DNA from: Mytilus edulis
Taxonomy: Eukaryota > Mollusca > Bivalvia > Mytilida > Mytilidae
Direction of reading: 5' to 3'
DNA length: 64,000 nt
NCBI RefSeq assembly: GCF_963676685.1
Contig: NC_092344.1
Coordinates: 50,614,830-50,678,829, forward strand
Shown: in pieces, positions 36,601 through 49,243 of the stretch
Layout of the letters: the number at the start of each line of letters is the position of its first letter
Position numbering within the stretch: the first letter of the stretch is position 1
Notes under the pieces: generated by a model
Seen by the model: the letters and a program-made list of their open reading frames with translations, nothing else
What the model was told of the DNA's origin: nothing
Databases searched by the model: none
Translations under genes and position numbers: made by a program

Positions 36601-39600
36601 TATACTTCAAAAATCGCCACAAAACGGATAAAACAATAGGAAGACACCAGCTAGAGATATCTAAACAAATTACAAAATGTAAAAAAAAAGTGTGTGAGTG
36701 CTGCATCAAAAATCATGAAAACCAAATTTAACAGCGTGACGCCGTCAAGACTCATAGATGTATGTTGTTCGTTTTTTGTTGAGTCCAACTGAAATTTACC
36801 TGAATATGAGTCGTTATAAATTTTGTATCGTACAACAACAGAAACATGTGTTCATAGCAATAACATGTGTTCAAAGTAATTACATGTCCTAATCTATAAC
36901 ATTTGTTTGAGGCAGTAATAAAATGTGTTCAAACTCATTTTGAGGATAATGATTCAAGAAGTCGCACTTTGAAGTGACCAAATTATCTTACTATGACTTT
37001 TACGTTTGTTGATTTTGTAGGTGATTATCTCGTTGTAGGAAAAATTGCGAAATTCATAAATGTTTTCTTTATTCAAATGAAGTTCTTACAAGGCTAACTA
37101 CAACATTTCATGATGTAAAGAAAAATACCGTAATAATGTATATGTTAGCCTCTTCTTATATTTTAGGAATAACAAAACTTATAAAATGATTCCGTATTGC
37201 GTAGTGAAAATTGAACATAAACATTTAGTTAATGCACAAGAACGTTTTGTTAAAGTTTTAATACTCCAATCTTGTACTTAAAATTGAGAATGGAAATGGG
37301 GAATGTGCCAAAAAGACAACAACCCGACTATAGAAAAAAACAACAGCAGAAGGTCACCAACAGGTCTTCAATGTAGCGAGAAATTTCCGCACCCGGAGGC
37401 GTCCTTCAGCTGGCCCCTAAACAAATATATACTAGTTCAGTGATAATGAACGCCATACTAATTTCCAAATTGTACACAAGAAACTAAAATTAAAATAATA
37501 CAATACTAACAAAGGCCAGAGGCTCCTGACTTGGGACAGGCGCAAAAATGCGGCAGTGTTAAATATGTTTGTGAGATCTCAACCCTCCCCCTATACCTCT
37601 AGCCAATTTAGAAAAGTAAACGCATAACAATACGCACATTAAAATTCAGTCCAAGAGATGTCCGAGTCTAATGTCAGAAGATGTAGCCAAAGAAAATAAA
37701 CAAAATGACAATAATACATAAATAACAACAGACTACTAGCAGTTAACTGACATGCCAGCTCCAGACTTCAATTAAACTGACTGAAAGATTATGATTTCAT
37801 CATATGAACATCAGGCACAATCCTTCCCGTTAGGGGTTTAGTATCATACCATCATAACATATATGAGAAGAACATAACCCGTGTCATGCCAACAACTGGT
37901 TTTTAAATAAATGTGTTTAGTTCCGATGCAAAGACCTTATCAGTGAATCAATATTTACGCCAAAATATGCAATCTGTAATGACCTTACAACAGTATCGTA
38001 ACTATATCCCTTCTTAATAAGTCTATTCAAAGGTTTTGTTAGTTTTTGAGGTGAATACTGACACCTTTGTGCTTTATAAAGAATATTTCCATAAAAAATT
38101 GGATGTGAAATACCTGAACGTATAAGAAGTCTGCATGTTGAGCTATATTTACGAATGATGTCCTTATACCGATGATAAAATTTAGTAAATGTTTTGACTA
38201 GTTTGTGATATCGAAAACCCTGGTGTAATAATTTTTCAGTAATACATAAATTTCTCTCGTTAAAATTTAAAACATTTTACATACACGAGCGAATCGTACA
38301 AGTTGAGATATATAAACAACGTAAGATGGTGACAAGGGAACGTCACCATCTAAAAATGGATAATTAATGATAGGAAATGAAAAATCATCTCTTTTATCAT
38401 AAATTTTAGTATTCAGCTTTCCGTTAGTGATATAGATATCAAGATCAAGGAAAGGACAGTGGTCATTAGTATTAGCTTTATTTAAAGTAAGTTCAGCAGG
38501 ATAAATTTTAATCTATTTTGCTCTTATTAGATAAAACCGAAATGTATAGAACACTCCTCATTGGATTTTAATAAAATAAAATATACGAGGGCTAGATACA
38601 CTTTTGACATTAAGCAAAGTATCATTAACCTGTAAGCAAATAACCCGAACGATGTTTTAAAAAAACCATGAGATACATGATATTAGTAAATGAATTTTAC
38701 AGTGTTTGATGATGATGGTGATATTGTAAAGTGTCGGTGGTCTACACGAACTCTAAACGACGAATGCGGTGGTGTTTGTGAGACACTAAGTGGTTCCTAT
38801 TTAAATGAGGTAAGATATGATCACACTTACAAATGAAATTCAATTTTATTCTAAATGAGGTAGAAATATACACGAAAACGCTTCAATGGCGAAGTCATTT
38901 TACATTGGCTTTGAATACAACTTTTGTTCATTTTCAGTATGATAGCATCTAGATAAATATCAAACTAAGATACAAAACTGAAAAAAATTGAAGCCATATG
39001 ATCAACAAAAAACAAACCTATTATTTAATGTCGAAAAGTCCAGGTGCCTGCTTTTCCTGTTTCACACATCAATTACGACTATTATTCAGTTTTGTTGAAT
39101 TGATGGGATCACCAGAACATTTTCCTTAAGCTTCATCTAAAAGTCATTTATGAATTGCAATAATACAGACACCTGTTATTTAATAAATTTTACATCAGAT
39201 ATAAAAATAAGAAAAGCAAACGAAGTATATATTTAAAGCAAATATGTGAATGTTTTTTTAAGAGTTCATGTGTTTTGAGCTACAATGCAACAAAATCCAC
39301 TGGTTGGTATGCTGTGGCCTTGCAAATCGAAGACTTTCAGATGTCTTCTGATACAGCTCCTTTCAGCAGTGTTTCGTTGCAGTTTTTGATTTACGTTGCT
39401 AGTTTAAACGCACCATGTGCTTCGAGACCAGTTGTTATAACAGATGGTTCGCTTCATTATATTTCTGTTAATAAGATCTTTAACGAGTCGATTATTGCTA
39501 GGAGTGGTGCGGAAAAGTTGAGGTAGGAAAGTATTTTAAACTGTAGGAACTTAAGTTTATATTCTAAAATGCGCACCGTGCGTTTGCGTTAAATATTTTT

Positions 39601-42600
39601 ATTGTGGAAATTTAGTGATCTTAAGAAGATGAAAACTGGAAATTTAAGGTTTACTTTTAATTATAAGTTCGCTTTATTCAACCATTGAAAAAAACTATAC
39701 TATATTGTCTGCTCTATGGTCGGGTTGCTGTCTCTTTGACACATTCCCCATTTCCATTCTCAATTATATCAATACTACTACTCTTTCTACAAACACTTAT
39801 CTGAAATTAAATCAAAATGAGACATCCGAATCATCAGTGTTACCACATATTGATAAGGAAGCGTATATATAAATAACACAGAAATTAACAATAATAGGTC
39901 ACCGTACGGCCTTCAACAATGAGCAAAGCCAATACAATATTGTCAGCTATAAGAGGCCCCGAAATGACAATGAAAAACAATTCAAACGAGAAAACTAACG
40001 GCATAATTTATGTACAAAAAAATAATGAAAAACAGTTATGTAACACATAAACAAACGACAGTCACTGAATTACAGGCTCCTGAATTGGGACAGGCACAAA
40101 CATACAGAATGTGGCGACGTTAAACATGTTAGCGGGACCCCAACCTCCCCCTTACCTTGGACAGTTGTGTAACAGTACAACATTAGAACATATACCGTGT
40201 AGTGGTTTTTTTTCGCGGGGTGTAAATTTTCGCATATTTTCGCGGATAGCCCAAAGACAATAACAATCAAAACCAAGGAGTAAACAAAGACTCACAAAAT
40301 CAAAGGACATTTACATCAACAGTTTTAAATAATAAATAAGAAACAAAACGAACTCGACTAAAAACCCGGAGTGAAATCAGATGCTCCGGAAGCTTAAGGG
40401 TAGGCATTTTCTGCACCGTATACGGCACCCGTCGTGTTATTTCTTTGTTCAGTTCGGTATACGTTATGATGGAAGGTTATTAGGACTGAGGAAAAATATC
40501 AGATATGATTTTTGACACATTTTGGTCATAATGGCCAATCAGCGTTAAATGATGACTAATTTGATTGATTCATAGGCCTGTCTTAGCAACTTTTGAGAAA
40601 GCTGTATTCCTCGTTCAACAAAATCAACGTACTTTGAGCTAGCTCTAGCGTAACGTAACAATTGAGACACATATACTCCATATGCTGGTGCCGCTGTGAT
40701 GTTGCTACACAGATATGGAGAAAGTTGACTATAGGAAAATTAAAATCATCGCGTTTGTCATAAATTTTGGTATTTAACCTACCATCAGTAGTCTTTTCGA
40801 GGAAAAAGGTCTAAATATGAAGCAGATTTATCTGTGTCGGTAGTATCTTTTTCAAGTTCACTTGGATATATCAAATGTAAGTAATCACTGAATCTATTAT
40901 TATTAAGAGAAAGTACATCATCAATATACCGAAAGGTGAAATTAAAAGACTGGGCTAATTTCTTTTCTCCTTTCTGTATAAGCCCTTGGATACATTCGGC
41001 TTCATATGAATACAAAACCAAATCTGCAAGTAGAGGAGCACAATTGGTACCCATTGGGATTCCAATAGTCTCTTAGAAGACGAAACCTCCAAATTCAACA
41101 AATATGTTGTCAATTAAATAATCCAGCATGGCAGTGATATCCTTTGGTGTATTTTTTCCTTGACTCTGTATGATGTCAATTCAACCCCTTTTCGTAGCAC
41201 CCTGCTACGAGATGAAGCATCGCTTCATCCCCTTTTGCGTTCCAGTTGATTGGTGGATTGTCCATGTCCACGGGGCTTGGATACCCACTATACCAAGTGT
41301 CGTCGACAGGGCCTGGATCAAAATTTTTCCAGCTGAGATACTGACTCCCAAAGGGAAAACTTATATTATATAATAAAAGTGAAAGTATATCAAGCCTTTG
41401 TTATCAACAGCCTTATCAATTTGTCGAAGTACTTGCGTCAGGTTAAGTCATTTGTCTGGTTCTGGTTTTTATATGGTCAGTAATTGTGGTTCTTCATCTT
41501 AAAGACAAGTTGAGAGACTGTAGCATTTGGTTCCATGTTGTATATACATGTACATGTTTATGTTGAGTATAAATTGGCACCAGCCATTCCAGGGTTAAAG
41601 AGCAACACTTGAAGAACTATCATATAAGAGGATCTCCAAATTTAAGCGGTCATATTCCTCCAGGACGAAAGTATAAATACGGTTTTTGCAAATAATAAAA
41701 ATAACGAGGAACGTGATCACAACCATAAATTTAGTTTTGATTTAGTTTATATACACAGGTATGAGATTCCGACGATTGTATATTTAAATTAAGAAATAAT
41801 TCATGGAAGCCATAGATTGTTGGAAATTTACACATGGCCTAGGTCGTGATATTCAAATTAATGACAAATTAATGACGTTTTAACAAGGGTAGGCATTATA
41901 TTCGTGTTATTTAAGCCCTCACTATCGCTCGGGCAAAAATAATCACGAATATAATGCCTACCCATGTTAAAACTACAATAAAGTATAGCTTGCATCAATT
42001 ATTTCTTAAATAAAGGTAACAGTAGTAAACCGATGTTCAAAAGTCATAAATCGATAGAAAAAAACCCAAATCCGGATTACAAACTAAAACTGAGGGAAAC
42101 GCGTTAAATATAAGAGGAGAACGACGACACAACATTAAAAAATCTATTTAACACAGAAATTTCTTAAAATTGTGTTTATTGAGCATGCGACGAAAAACTG
42201 CATATCAATCAAAACAAACGTAAATAGAAAGCTTATGATACTTAATTAAATAGTTTCTCATTTAAAAAAAATATGTTTGTAGCGTTACAGCAATTAACAC
42301 TGTTTCCCCCATAGGAATGATTAAATCAGAATTATTTCCATCTGGAACGTCAGAAAGAGAATGGTTTGTAAACGTGACTTGGACACCAACGAAAAACCAC
42401 ATTGGCATCCATTTGTTTTGTTTTACTGCAGTTGATAATCTAGGGTATGTATATCATTATTCTAGTCAGCTTTCAATCCATCCAGTAATGTAAGACATCC
42501 CTATATATACCACAGTGAAATTGAATTTGTAAACACGTGTTGAAATTAAGTGAATATACCAAAAAGGAAACGAAAGTACATGTATAGCCAAATCCAAGCG

Positions 42601-44046
42601 AGGAATCAGAGCTTTGCACAATGCAGATATATTCTCAATTAAGAATAATTTAGTATTCATTTCCCAAAACAAGTTCCATTAAAATTCCTGCATTTGCCAT
42701 CTTTTTCTCTCTTAAGATCTTTAATTTTATTTAATAGCTTACTGTCTTGAAATTAGACTTGAACTCCGCCCGTGTACTCAAGGTACATGGATGATATGTA
42801 TTTTTTTCAATTTGATATTAATGAAATGATTAAAAACATCGATACATATTCTAAAGATGTGGTGACTGGAATGATTAATTCCCATGATATTTTTTGCGAA
42901 TGAAGCCCACGATATGCACTATTTTCGACAAGCGCCGAAGTGATTCTGATACTTCGCTCCTCTTGTTTTTGGATTGTTGTCAGATATTTAGAATGCACTG
43001 GTTTTATCCATCTAGTGGCCAGTATCAATATGTCCCGCTAAGCCCTACTTTTCTTTTCATAATTTTATTTCATATAGTTTTAAAAGCCATTTTATATATG
43101 CACGAAAAATCTAAAGAGAACTATTTCCCGCCTAATTTTCAATGGCATGTATCTCGAAAACAAGCACTCGGATACGTCATTTATTTCTGTTTTTATAGAT
43201 CCTTTATTTATATACTATCAGTTTATTACAGTAATTTTAAATGCTTGTTATTTTGAAACAGAGGAGCAAAAATCCTTAAAACTCGAATAACATGGATTTG
43301 TTCTCTTCGAGTTTGATATTTTTAATTTCAGTCAAACCTCCGATCAGACATGCGCTAAACTCGTGGTAGACGATTTGATTGTTCTAAATCAGGATGGAAA
43401 TGCGTTCAAAACACCGGAAAGTAAGTGTATTTTGGTTATGTAAATATTAGTTCATGGAATATATTAAACATCATTTATTTCTGTGAATTGGTTTGTTCTT
43501 TATCCAACTTTTTCCAGAACTGAAAAATCTAATTTTATTAATCACAACTAACATTGATGATTGCTAAATGTACCAAATAAATGCTTAACTTGAGGAAAAT
43601 TAGATAATGCGATTCTGTGATCGTAACTAAATATAAATTCAGACACAGATTGCCGTGAGCTGTCATTTTAACACCCGTTTGTAAACAATGAATCAACATT
43701 ATTTACGCGTTTAAAGAGTTCCAAAAAAACAAATATAAAAAAGGAAACAAAACATATAAGTTTAATATTTCGGATAAACCAAATTTACTTTTATATTTTG
43801 GAATTGTATATTGCTTTCGAAATATGAACTTTTGCTCAGTTCATAATTTTATTTTTAGGAGCTCAGAATAAGTGCAGTGAAGCGACAACAGGCGACCCGC
43901 CATTATTTTACCTGGCAACCAGTATCCCCACAAAATATGTTCAGTGCGACAATTTCGGAAATGCGTATATTAGACCCTGTGCTCCCGGAACTGAATGGTG
44001 CCAACATGTTTTAACATGTGTACACGTCGGATCTTGTACGACTTAA
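33662..44046 (+). CDS. Gene 2: secreted ectodomain protein with C-terminal chitin-binding domain
   Basis: Recognised coding exons: 33662-33766, 34982-35223, 36283-36458, 38703-38809, 39263-39522, 42315-42444, 43332-43420, 43859-44046. Phases agree at every junction except 39522/42315, where the frame needs one more exon of 3n+2 nt. Residues 1-19 are a signal peptide (MHFTTKFLFTCLLYLVESS). The ectodomain shows GGTISWKPTKNN, SSCCWISLAEGGSDWRMRT, VFDDDGDIVKCRW with paired Cys (NDECGGVC), GWYAVALQIEDF, SVSLQFLIYV and WFVNVTWTP..HLFCFTAVDNLG. This order resembles unnamed extracellular proteins of molluscs and other invertebrates known to me only from memory. The last exon is a CBM14-like domain (CAPGTEW) in which the second Cys of gene 1 is replaced by Ile (TSIPTKYVQC). 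Predicted secreted glycan binder. Introns carry antisense retroelement fragments. Confidence 0.8.
33895..34045. repeat. Short imperfect tandem motif CACGCTGAAGTGCGATGGT
   Basis: The 19-bp unit appears at least four times (33911-33930 diverged, 33955-33973, 34007-34026, 34029-34047) within intron 1 of gene 2, with two extra CGCGATGATCACGCTGATG-like starts. Spacing is irregular. Confidence 0.6.
37284..38515 (-). mobile_element. Penelope-like element, 3' part only (gene 2 intron 3)
   Basis: The sequence is collinear with 44766-45930: GGTCACCAACAGGTCTTCAA, CCCGCACCC-GGAGGCGTCC-like text, CCTTCCCGTTAGGGGTTTAG, and then the antisense of the RT C-terminal coding part (CGTCACCATCTAAAAATGGA, antisense of DGDVP). 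The copy stops near 38515, just beyond the antisense of the region after the YLDD box. It inserts antisense to gene 2. Confidence 0.7.
39890..40330 (-). repeat. Composite of short dispersed repeats (gene 2 intron 5)
   Basis: Includes AGGTCACCGTACGGCCTTCA and, at 40070-40145, GGCTCCTGAATTGGGACAGG with GTTAAACATGTTAGCGGG, similar to 51425-51495. The 68-codon minus ORF at 40070-40276 is a read-through. Confidence 0.55.
40590..41500 (-). mobile_element. Second Penelope-like RT fragment, different subfamily
   Basis: The minus-strand frame 41054-40785 reads MGTNCAPLLADLVLYSYE, then FRYIDDVLSLNN and HLIYPSEL, the RT motif B loop and the catalytic Y-x-D-D box. Preceding antisense sequence (41155-41060) continues the same protein (DYLIDNIF..FGG) but has a frame break or stop before MGTNC. 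Related to, yet clearly diverged from, the copy at 44766-47430 (YIDD versus YLDD). The 41170-41373 plus ORF is a shadow of unrelated intervening sequence. Confidence 0.7.
41878..42140. mobile_element. Foldback MITE H1 (left-truncated) abutting family A repeat
   Basis: 41878-42004 repeats 3793-3951 (GGGTAGGCATTATATTCGTG ... AATATAATGCCTACCC) but the left arm is cut to about 50 bp, while the right arm keeps its full length to TTATTTCTTAAA. Family A (inverted) starts immediately at 42005. Confidence 0.7.
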
Positions 44047-44058
44047 ATATTCTACAAG
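43859..44058 (+). other. Gene 2 last coding exon (CBM14-like)
   Basis: The acceptor is ATTTTTAG; two bases complete an Arg codon; coding length is 188 nt, exactly as in gene 1. Stop TAA at 44044-44046; the donor GTGGGT follows 12 nt later. Six Cys remain; the CxxGTEWC and LTC..GSC core is conserved with gene 1. Confidence 0.8.
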
Positions 44059-44765
44059 GTGGGTATTTTTTTCTTCCTTGTAACTGTTCTCTGAACGATT
44101 GTAATTCAAATCTGGAGAATGAAATAAATTGTGTATGTATGACAAAAATAAGACTAAACCGACTGGACTAATATTTTGACTGTCACTGGAAAATGAGATA
44201 TTGTTGGATATGACTGTGCATACCTTTTTCTTTGAATTACTGACACCCCGAGGAGTTTGTTACTAGAGTCGCTTAAAGTGATATAAGCTAGACATTCTTT
44301 CTACACGATGCATAGGACGGAGCTTGTTCATTCCCACCGGAACTAAAAGTGCGTATTTATCCATCCCGCACAGCTAATGGACACCCCTCCAGCTTTGATT
44401 TTACAGCCGTCGGAACTTTCATTGTTTTCATTACATACAAGATCGATGCAAAGAATAACATCAAACTAAAAACACGTTAAAGACGCGGCAGGTTATTATC
44501 GAATGATGAGATCTGACATGATAGCAGGATGTCGATGTAACAGATTTAATTGACAAGCATGTGCACCATTTGTGACAATGTTCTTTCAGTCTAATAATAA
44601 AGAGAACGAGGGCCATGATTCCCAGATACGTCGGGTCATATTCGCATCACCTCCTAGTTTCACTTCAAGGGAGTGAATATTAACATTTTTTAAATCATAA
44701 AACAGTTAAGCACGAACTGGTACCAATTCAGAACCGGACACTCATGGTAGCTAAATATAAAATTG

Positions 44766-47430
44766 AGGAGGTCACCAACAGGTCTTCAATGTAACGAGAA
44801 ATTCCCGCACCCGGAGGCGTCCTTCAGCTGGCCCCTAAACAAATATATACTAGTTCAGTGATAATGAACGCCATACCAATTTCTAAATTGTACACAAGAA
44901 ACTAAACTTAAAATAATACAAGACTAACAAAGACCTGAGGCTCCTGACTTGGGACAGGCGCAAAAATGCGGCGGGGTTAAACATGTTTATGAGATCTCAA
45001 CCCTCCCCTGATAACTCTAGCCAATGTAGAAAAGTAAACGCATAACAATACGTACATTTAAAATTCAATTCAAGAGAAGTCCGAGTCTGATGTCAGAAGA
45101 TGTAACCAAAGAAAATAAACAAAATGACAATTATAAATAAATAACAACAGACTACTAGCAGTTAACTGACATGCCAGCTCCAGACTTCAATTAAACTGAT
45201 TGAAAGATTATGATTTCATCATATGAATATCAGGCACAATCCTTCCCGTTAGGGGTTTAGTATCATATCATCATAACATATATGAGAAGAACATAACCGG
45301 TGTCATGCCAACAACTGGTTTTTGAATAAATGTGTTTAGTTCCGATGCAAAGACCCTATAAGTGAATCAATATTAACGCCAAATTATGCAATCTTTAATG
45401 ACCTGACAACAGTATCGTAACTATATCCCTTCTTAATAAGTCTTTTTAAAGGTTTTGTTAGTTTCTGCGGTGAATACTGACATTTTTGTGCTTTATAAAG
45501 AATATTTCCATAAAAAAATGGATGTGAACCTAAACGTATAAGAAGTCTACATGTTGAGTTATATTTACGAATGATGTCCTTATACCGATGATAAAATTTA
45601 GTAAATGTTTTGACTAGTTTGTGATATCGAAAACCCTGGTGTAATAATTTTTTCAGTAATACATAAATTTCTCTCGTTAAAATCTAAAACATTGTTACAT
45701 ACACGAGCGAATCGTACAAGTGGAGATATATAAACACCGTAAGATGGTGACAAGGGAACGTCACCATCTAAAAATGGATAACTAACGATAGGAAATGAAA
45801 AATCATCTCTTTTATCATAAATTTTAGTATTAAGCTTTCCGTTAATGATATAGATATCAAGATCGAGGAAAGGGCAGTGGTCATTGTTAGTATTAGCTTT
45901 ATTTAAAGTAAGTTCAACAGGATAAATTTCTTTAGTATACATACTGAAGTCGTCATTATTGAGAGCCAAAATGTCATCCAAATATCTAAAAGTATTATTA
46001 AATTTGTTTATCAGATGTTGTTTCGATGGGTCTTTGCTGATTTTTGTCATAAATTGTAACTCATAGCAATACAAAAACAGGTCCGCAATAAGTGGTGCAC
46101 AGTTAGTCCCCATTGGAATTACGATAACCTGACGATATACGGAATCTCCAAAGCGAACAAAAATGTTATCTAGTAAAAATTCAAGGGCATATATAGTATC
46201 AAAGCATGTCCAATTGACATACTTTTTTTGTTTATTACTATTAAAAAATGACCTAAAAGAGTTTGAAAATATATATTCACATTCTGACTTTTTAAATGCC
46301 CATTTAATTAGGTGGGTGAATTTTTTCTTAATGAGAATGTGAGGCAATGTGGTATACAGGGTAGAACAATCTCAACTTTGAACAGATTCAAAATCACCAA
46401 TATAAGCATACAATTTATCAAGTACTTCCAACGAGTTCTTGACACTCCAAAAGTAATTAATTCCACTATTGTCGAAAGCCTTATTTGAACAATTTATTAT
46501 CAGGTTTTTTATTGTACCAAGTGTACTGGTAAGAAGAATAGACAATTTAGTTGTGGAACAATGGCTTGAAGACGAAATAAATCTATATTTGTAAGGTGTT
46601 TTGTGGAGCTTCGGAAGCCAATACATAGTTGGGACTTTCATTGTATTTGGTTCTGCTTGTAAAGCGGAAGCTAAAAGTTTATGTTTGTTACAGATGTCGT
46701 TTCTGAAAATGGAGTCAGTTGGAATGTTGGTGAATTGGTAATTTCTTTTTTCAGAACCTCAATGTAAAATTTACGCCAAACAATAATAATATTATTACCA
46801 GCTTTATCGGCCGGGACAAAAACAAATTCCTTGACTAGTTCTTTAAGTTTATGTTTGATACGAGAAATAGGTTTATTGTGGTTATTGTTAATAATAAAAT
46901 GTTCTTTAAAATGTTGAATATGTATATCAACTATGTTCATTACTGAATTGAAAAAAGAGTCCAAAGATTTTTTGTCAGCTTTTTCCCGTTTTATCCATTT
47001 CAAACAGTAAGTACGGAGTGAGTCGTGGATGATATTACGACACTCATTCCAATTAATAACTGAAGGAGGACGATATTTAGGTCCTTTACTGAGGAATGAT
47101 TTTAACTCTCGGTCTTGAACGATGTTAAGATCTCCTGTTATAACATGGGAAATGGGTCCATAAATGTATGCGGAATTAATATAATTACATGAAGAAGGTG
47201 TATTTTCACTGATATTAACATCTTTATACAATTGGTTATAATTGAACACAAATAAATTTTCGAGTAGATTTCTTGTAAATATAACAAATAAGAAGGAGCT
47301 CAGTATTGTCAAAATATCCAGGAATTTGTTCTTTAACAGAATGGTCGTTAAATATACCGGCAATATTTACAAAATCAGATGGTATAAACAGAACTGCAGG
47401 GAAAACGGTAGTATTACATTTTCCCAGCAT
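44766..47430 (-). mobile_element. Penelope-like reverse transcriptase element, degraded (gene 2 3'-UTR intron)
   Basis: Three minus-strand frames belong to one decayed RT. 47363-46671: VFVPADKAGNNIIIV near its end, the N-terminal RT region. 46641-46372: PTMYWLPKLHKTPYKYRFIS, then a stop. 46347-45598: IPMGTNCAPLIADLFLYCYE, FRYLDDILALNN, FLDLDIYIINGKLNTKIYD and GDVPLSPSYGVYIS. Motif order and the L-P-K-x-H-K and FLD-L signatures fit Penelope-like RTs; I see no GIY-YIG endonuclease. At least two frame breaks or stops make it inactive. The tail down to 44766 is shared with 37284-37870 but starts with a junction (AAATTGAGGAGGTCACC) where the other copy has about 60 more bases. Confidence 0.75.
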
Positions 47431-47794
47431 TAGGTTGGCCTTTTGTGTACCAAAGACAGGTGAAGGAAGTCAACTTAGGAGCGCTGTGATTGGATGTAAG
47501 GGAACAATATATTTTTATTTATTTATCTATGAATAACTGCAGTGTGTAAATTTACAATATAAATTTTAAAACCTATTGAAATATTTTCTAGAGAATTATT
47601 CGAAAAGGCTTCCAAAATTTCATAAATTTGGTGCAAAATGACGGTGGGCATGGATAACATAAACAATCTCAATTTTTAGAATACAGTAATAAAGTACTAA
47701 CACCACACATAGCTGTTTTATCCAGGTTTTTATTATAAAAACTGGTAAATTTAGAAAATGTTAGTATTGTCGCCTAAGGCAGAATAAATAGTAC

Positions 47795-47935
47795 CGTTTT
47801 CCCTGCATGCAGTACCGCAATATTCCAATAGCATGAGTTCGAATCCCGGTGAAGGAAGAGCAAAAATTTGCGGAATCAGAATTAACATTGTCGTCTGATA
47901 TTCAGAGTAGTTATGAATATACAATGTGTTTTCAC
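47795..47935 (+). repeat. tRNA-derived-looking short repeat
   Basis: A B-box GAGTTCGAATCCCGG followed by TGAAGGAAGAGCAAAAATTTGCGGAATCAG, a common layout for a mollusc SINE tail. The A-box side is weak. Confidence 0.45.
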
Positions 47936-48317
47936 CCGTGTATCACCTTCACTGTTGATCTAATGTATGGATATGTCGTAGAGTTGTCACGCCGTACCTT
48001 GTTTAAACGTTCTTTACAAAATACATAATACATAAAATAACACTGGAATATTTTAATTCTTTTTCAGATATACAAAGAGGACTTCATCTACATTTCTGGA
48101 TTTCATTAATTTTTGTTTTAATTTCTATGAGCTTTGTCTTGGACGTTTCTAATGAATATTATTAATAATTTTTCAAGTGTGTAATTTTTTTATACACAAA
48201 TCTTCAACATCACATGAATCTAACAGAAAAATTTAACACATTTAAACTGCATCTTATCAATTTCCTTTTTTTATTTCTTTTTGAATTTCTTTAATTATTT
48301 TGATAAATATTCATTTT

Positions 48318-49240
48318 TTAGCTCACCTGGCCCACAGGGCCAAGTGAGCTTTTCTCATCACTTGGCGTCCGGCGTCCGTCGTCCGTCGTCCGTCGTCTGT
48401 CGTCGTCCGTCGTCCGGCGTCGTTAACTTTTACAAAAATCTTCTCCTCTGAAACTACTGGGCCAAATTTAACCAAACTTGACCACAATCATCATTAGGGT
48501 ATCTAGTTTAAAAAATGTGTTCGGTGACCCGGCCAACCAACCAAGATGGCCGCCATGGCTAAAAATAGAACATAGGGGTAAAATGAAGATTTTGGCTTAT
48601 AACTCTGAAACCAAAGCATTTAGAGGAAATCTGAGAGGGGTAAAAATGTTTATCAGGTCAAGATCTATCTGCCCTGAAATTTACAGATGAATCGGTCAAC
48701 CCGTTGTTGGGTTGCTGCCCCTGAATTGGTAATTTTGAGGAAATTTTGCTGTTTCTGGTTATTATCTTGAATATTATTATAGATAGAGATAAACTGTAAA
48801 CAGCAATAATGTTCAGCAAAGTTAGATTTACAAATAAGTCAACATGACCGAAATGGTCAGTTGACCCCTTTAGGAGTTATTGCCCTTTATAGTCAATTTT
48901 TAACCATTTTTCATAAATCTAAGTAATCTTTTACAAAAATCTTCTGCTCTGAAACTAATGGGACACATTAATCCAAACTTGCCCTTTATAGTCAATTTTT
49001 AACAATTTTCATTAATTTGGTAAATTTATGTAAATTTTTACCAAATATTTTTCTCTGTTACTAATGGGCAAAGTTCATTATAGATATAATTGTAAGAAGC
49101 AAGAACGTTCAGTAAAGTAAGAACTTCAAACACATCACCATCACCAAAATACAATTTTGTCATGAATCCATTTGTGTCCTTTGTTTAATATGCACATAGA
49201 CCAGGGTGAGCGACACAGGCTCTTTAGAGCCAAAAGTTTA
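48318..49240. mobile_element. Bivalve-type element with CTCACCTGGCCC hairpin head
   Basis: The head TAGCTCACCTGGCCCACAGG / GCCAAGTGAGCTTTTCTC folds on itself, followed by a (CGTCCGT/CGTCGT) run and ACTACTGGGCCAAATTTAACC. The tail CCAGGGTGAGCGACACAGGC / TCTTTAGAGCC is partly complementary to the head (AGCTCACCTGG). The pattern matches a repeat I know as abundant in bivalve genomes; its class is uncertain. The 70-codon ORF at 48478-48690 is repeat sequence. Confidence 0.65.
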
Positions 49241-49243
49241 TTT

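Noticed and set aside
48478-48690. 70-codon ORF
   Set aside because: Lies wholly in the CTCACCTGGCCC-type bivalve repeat.
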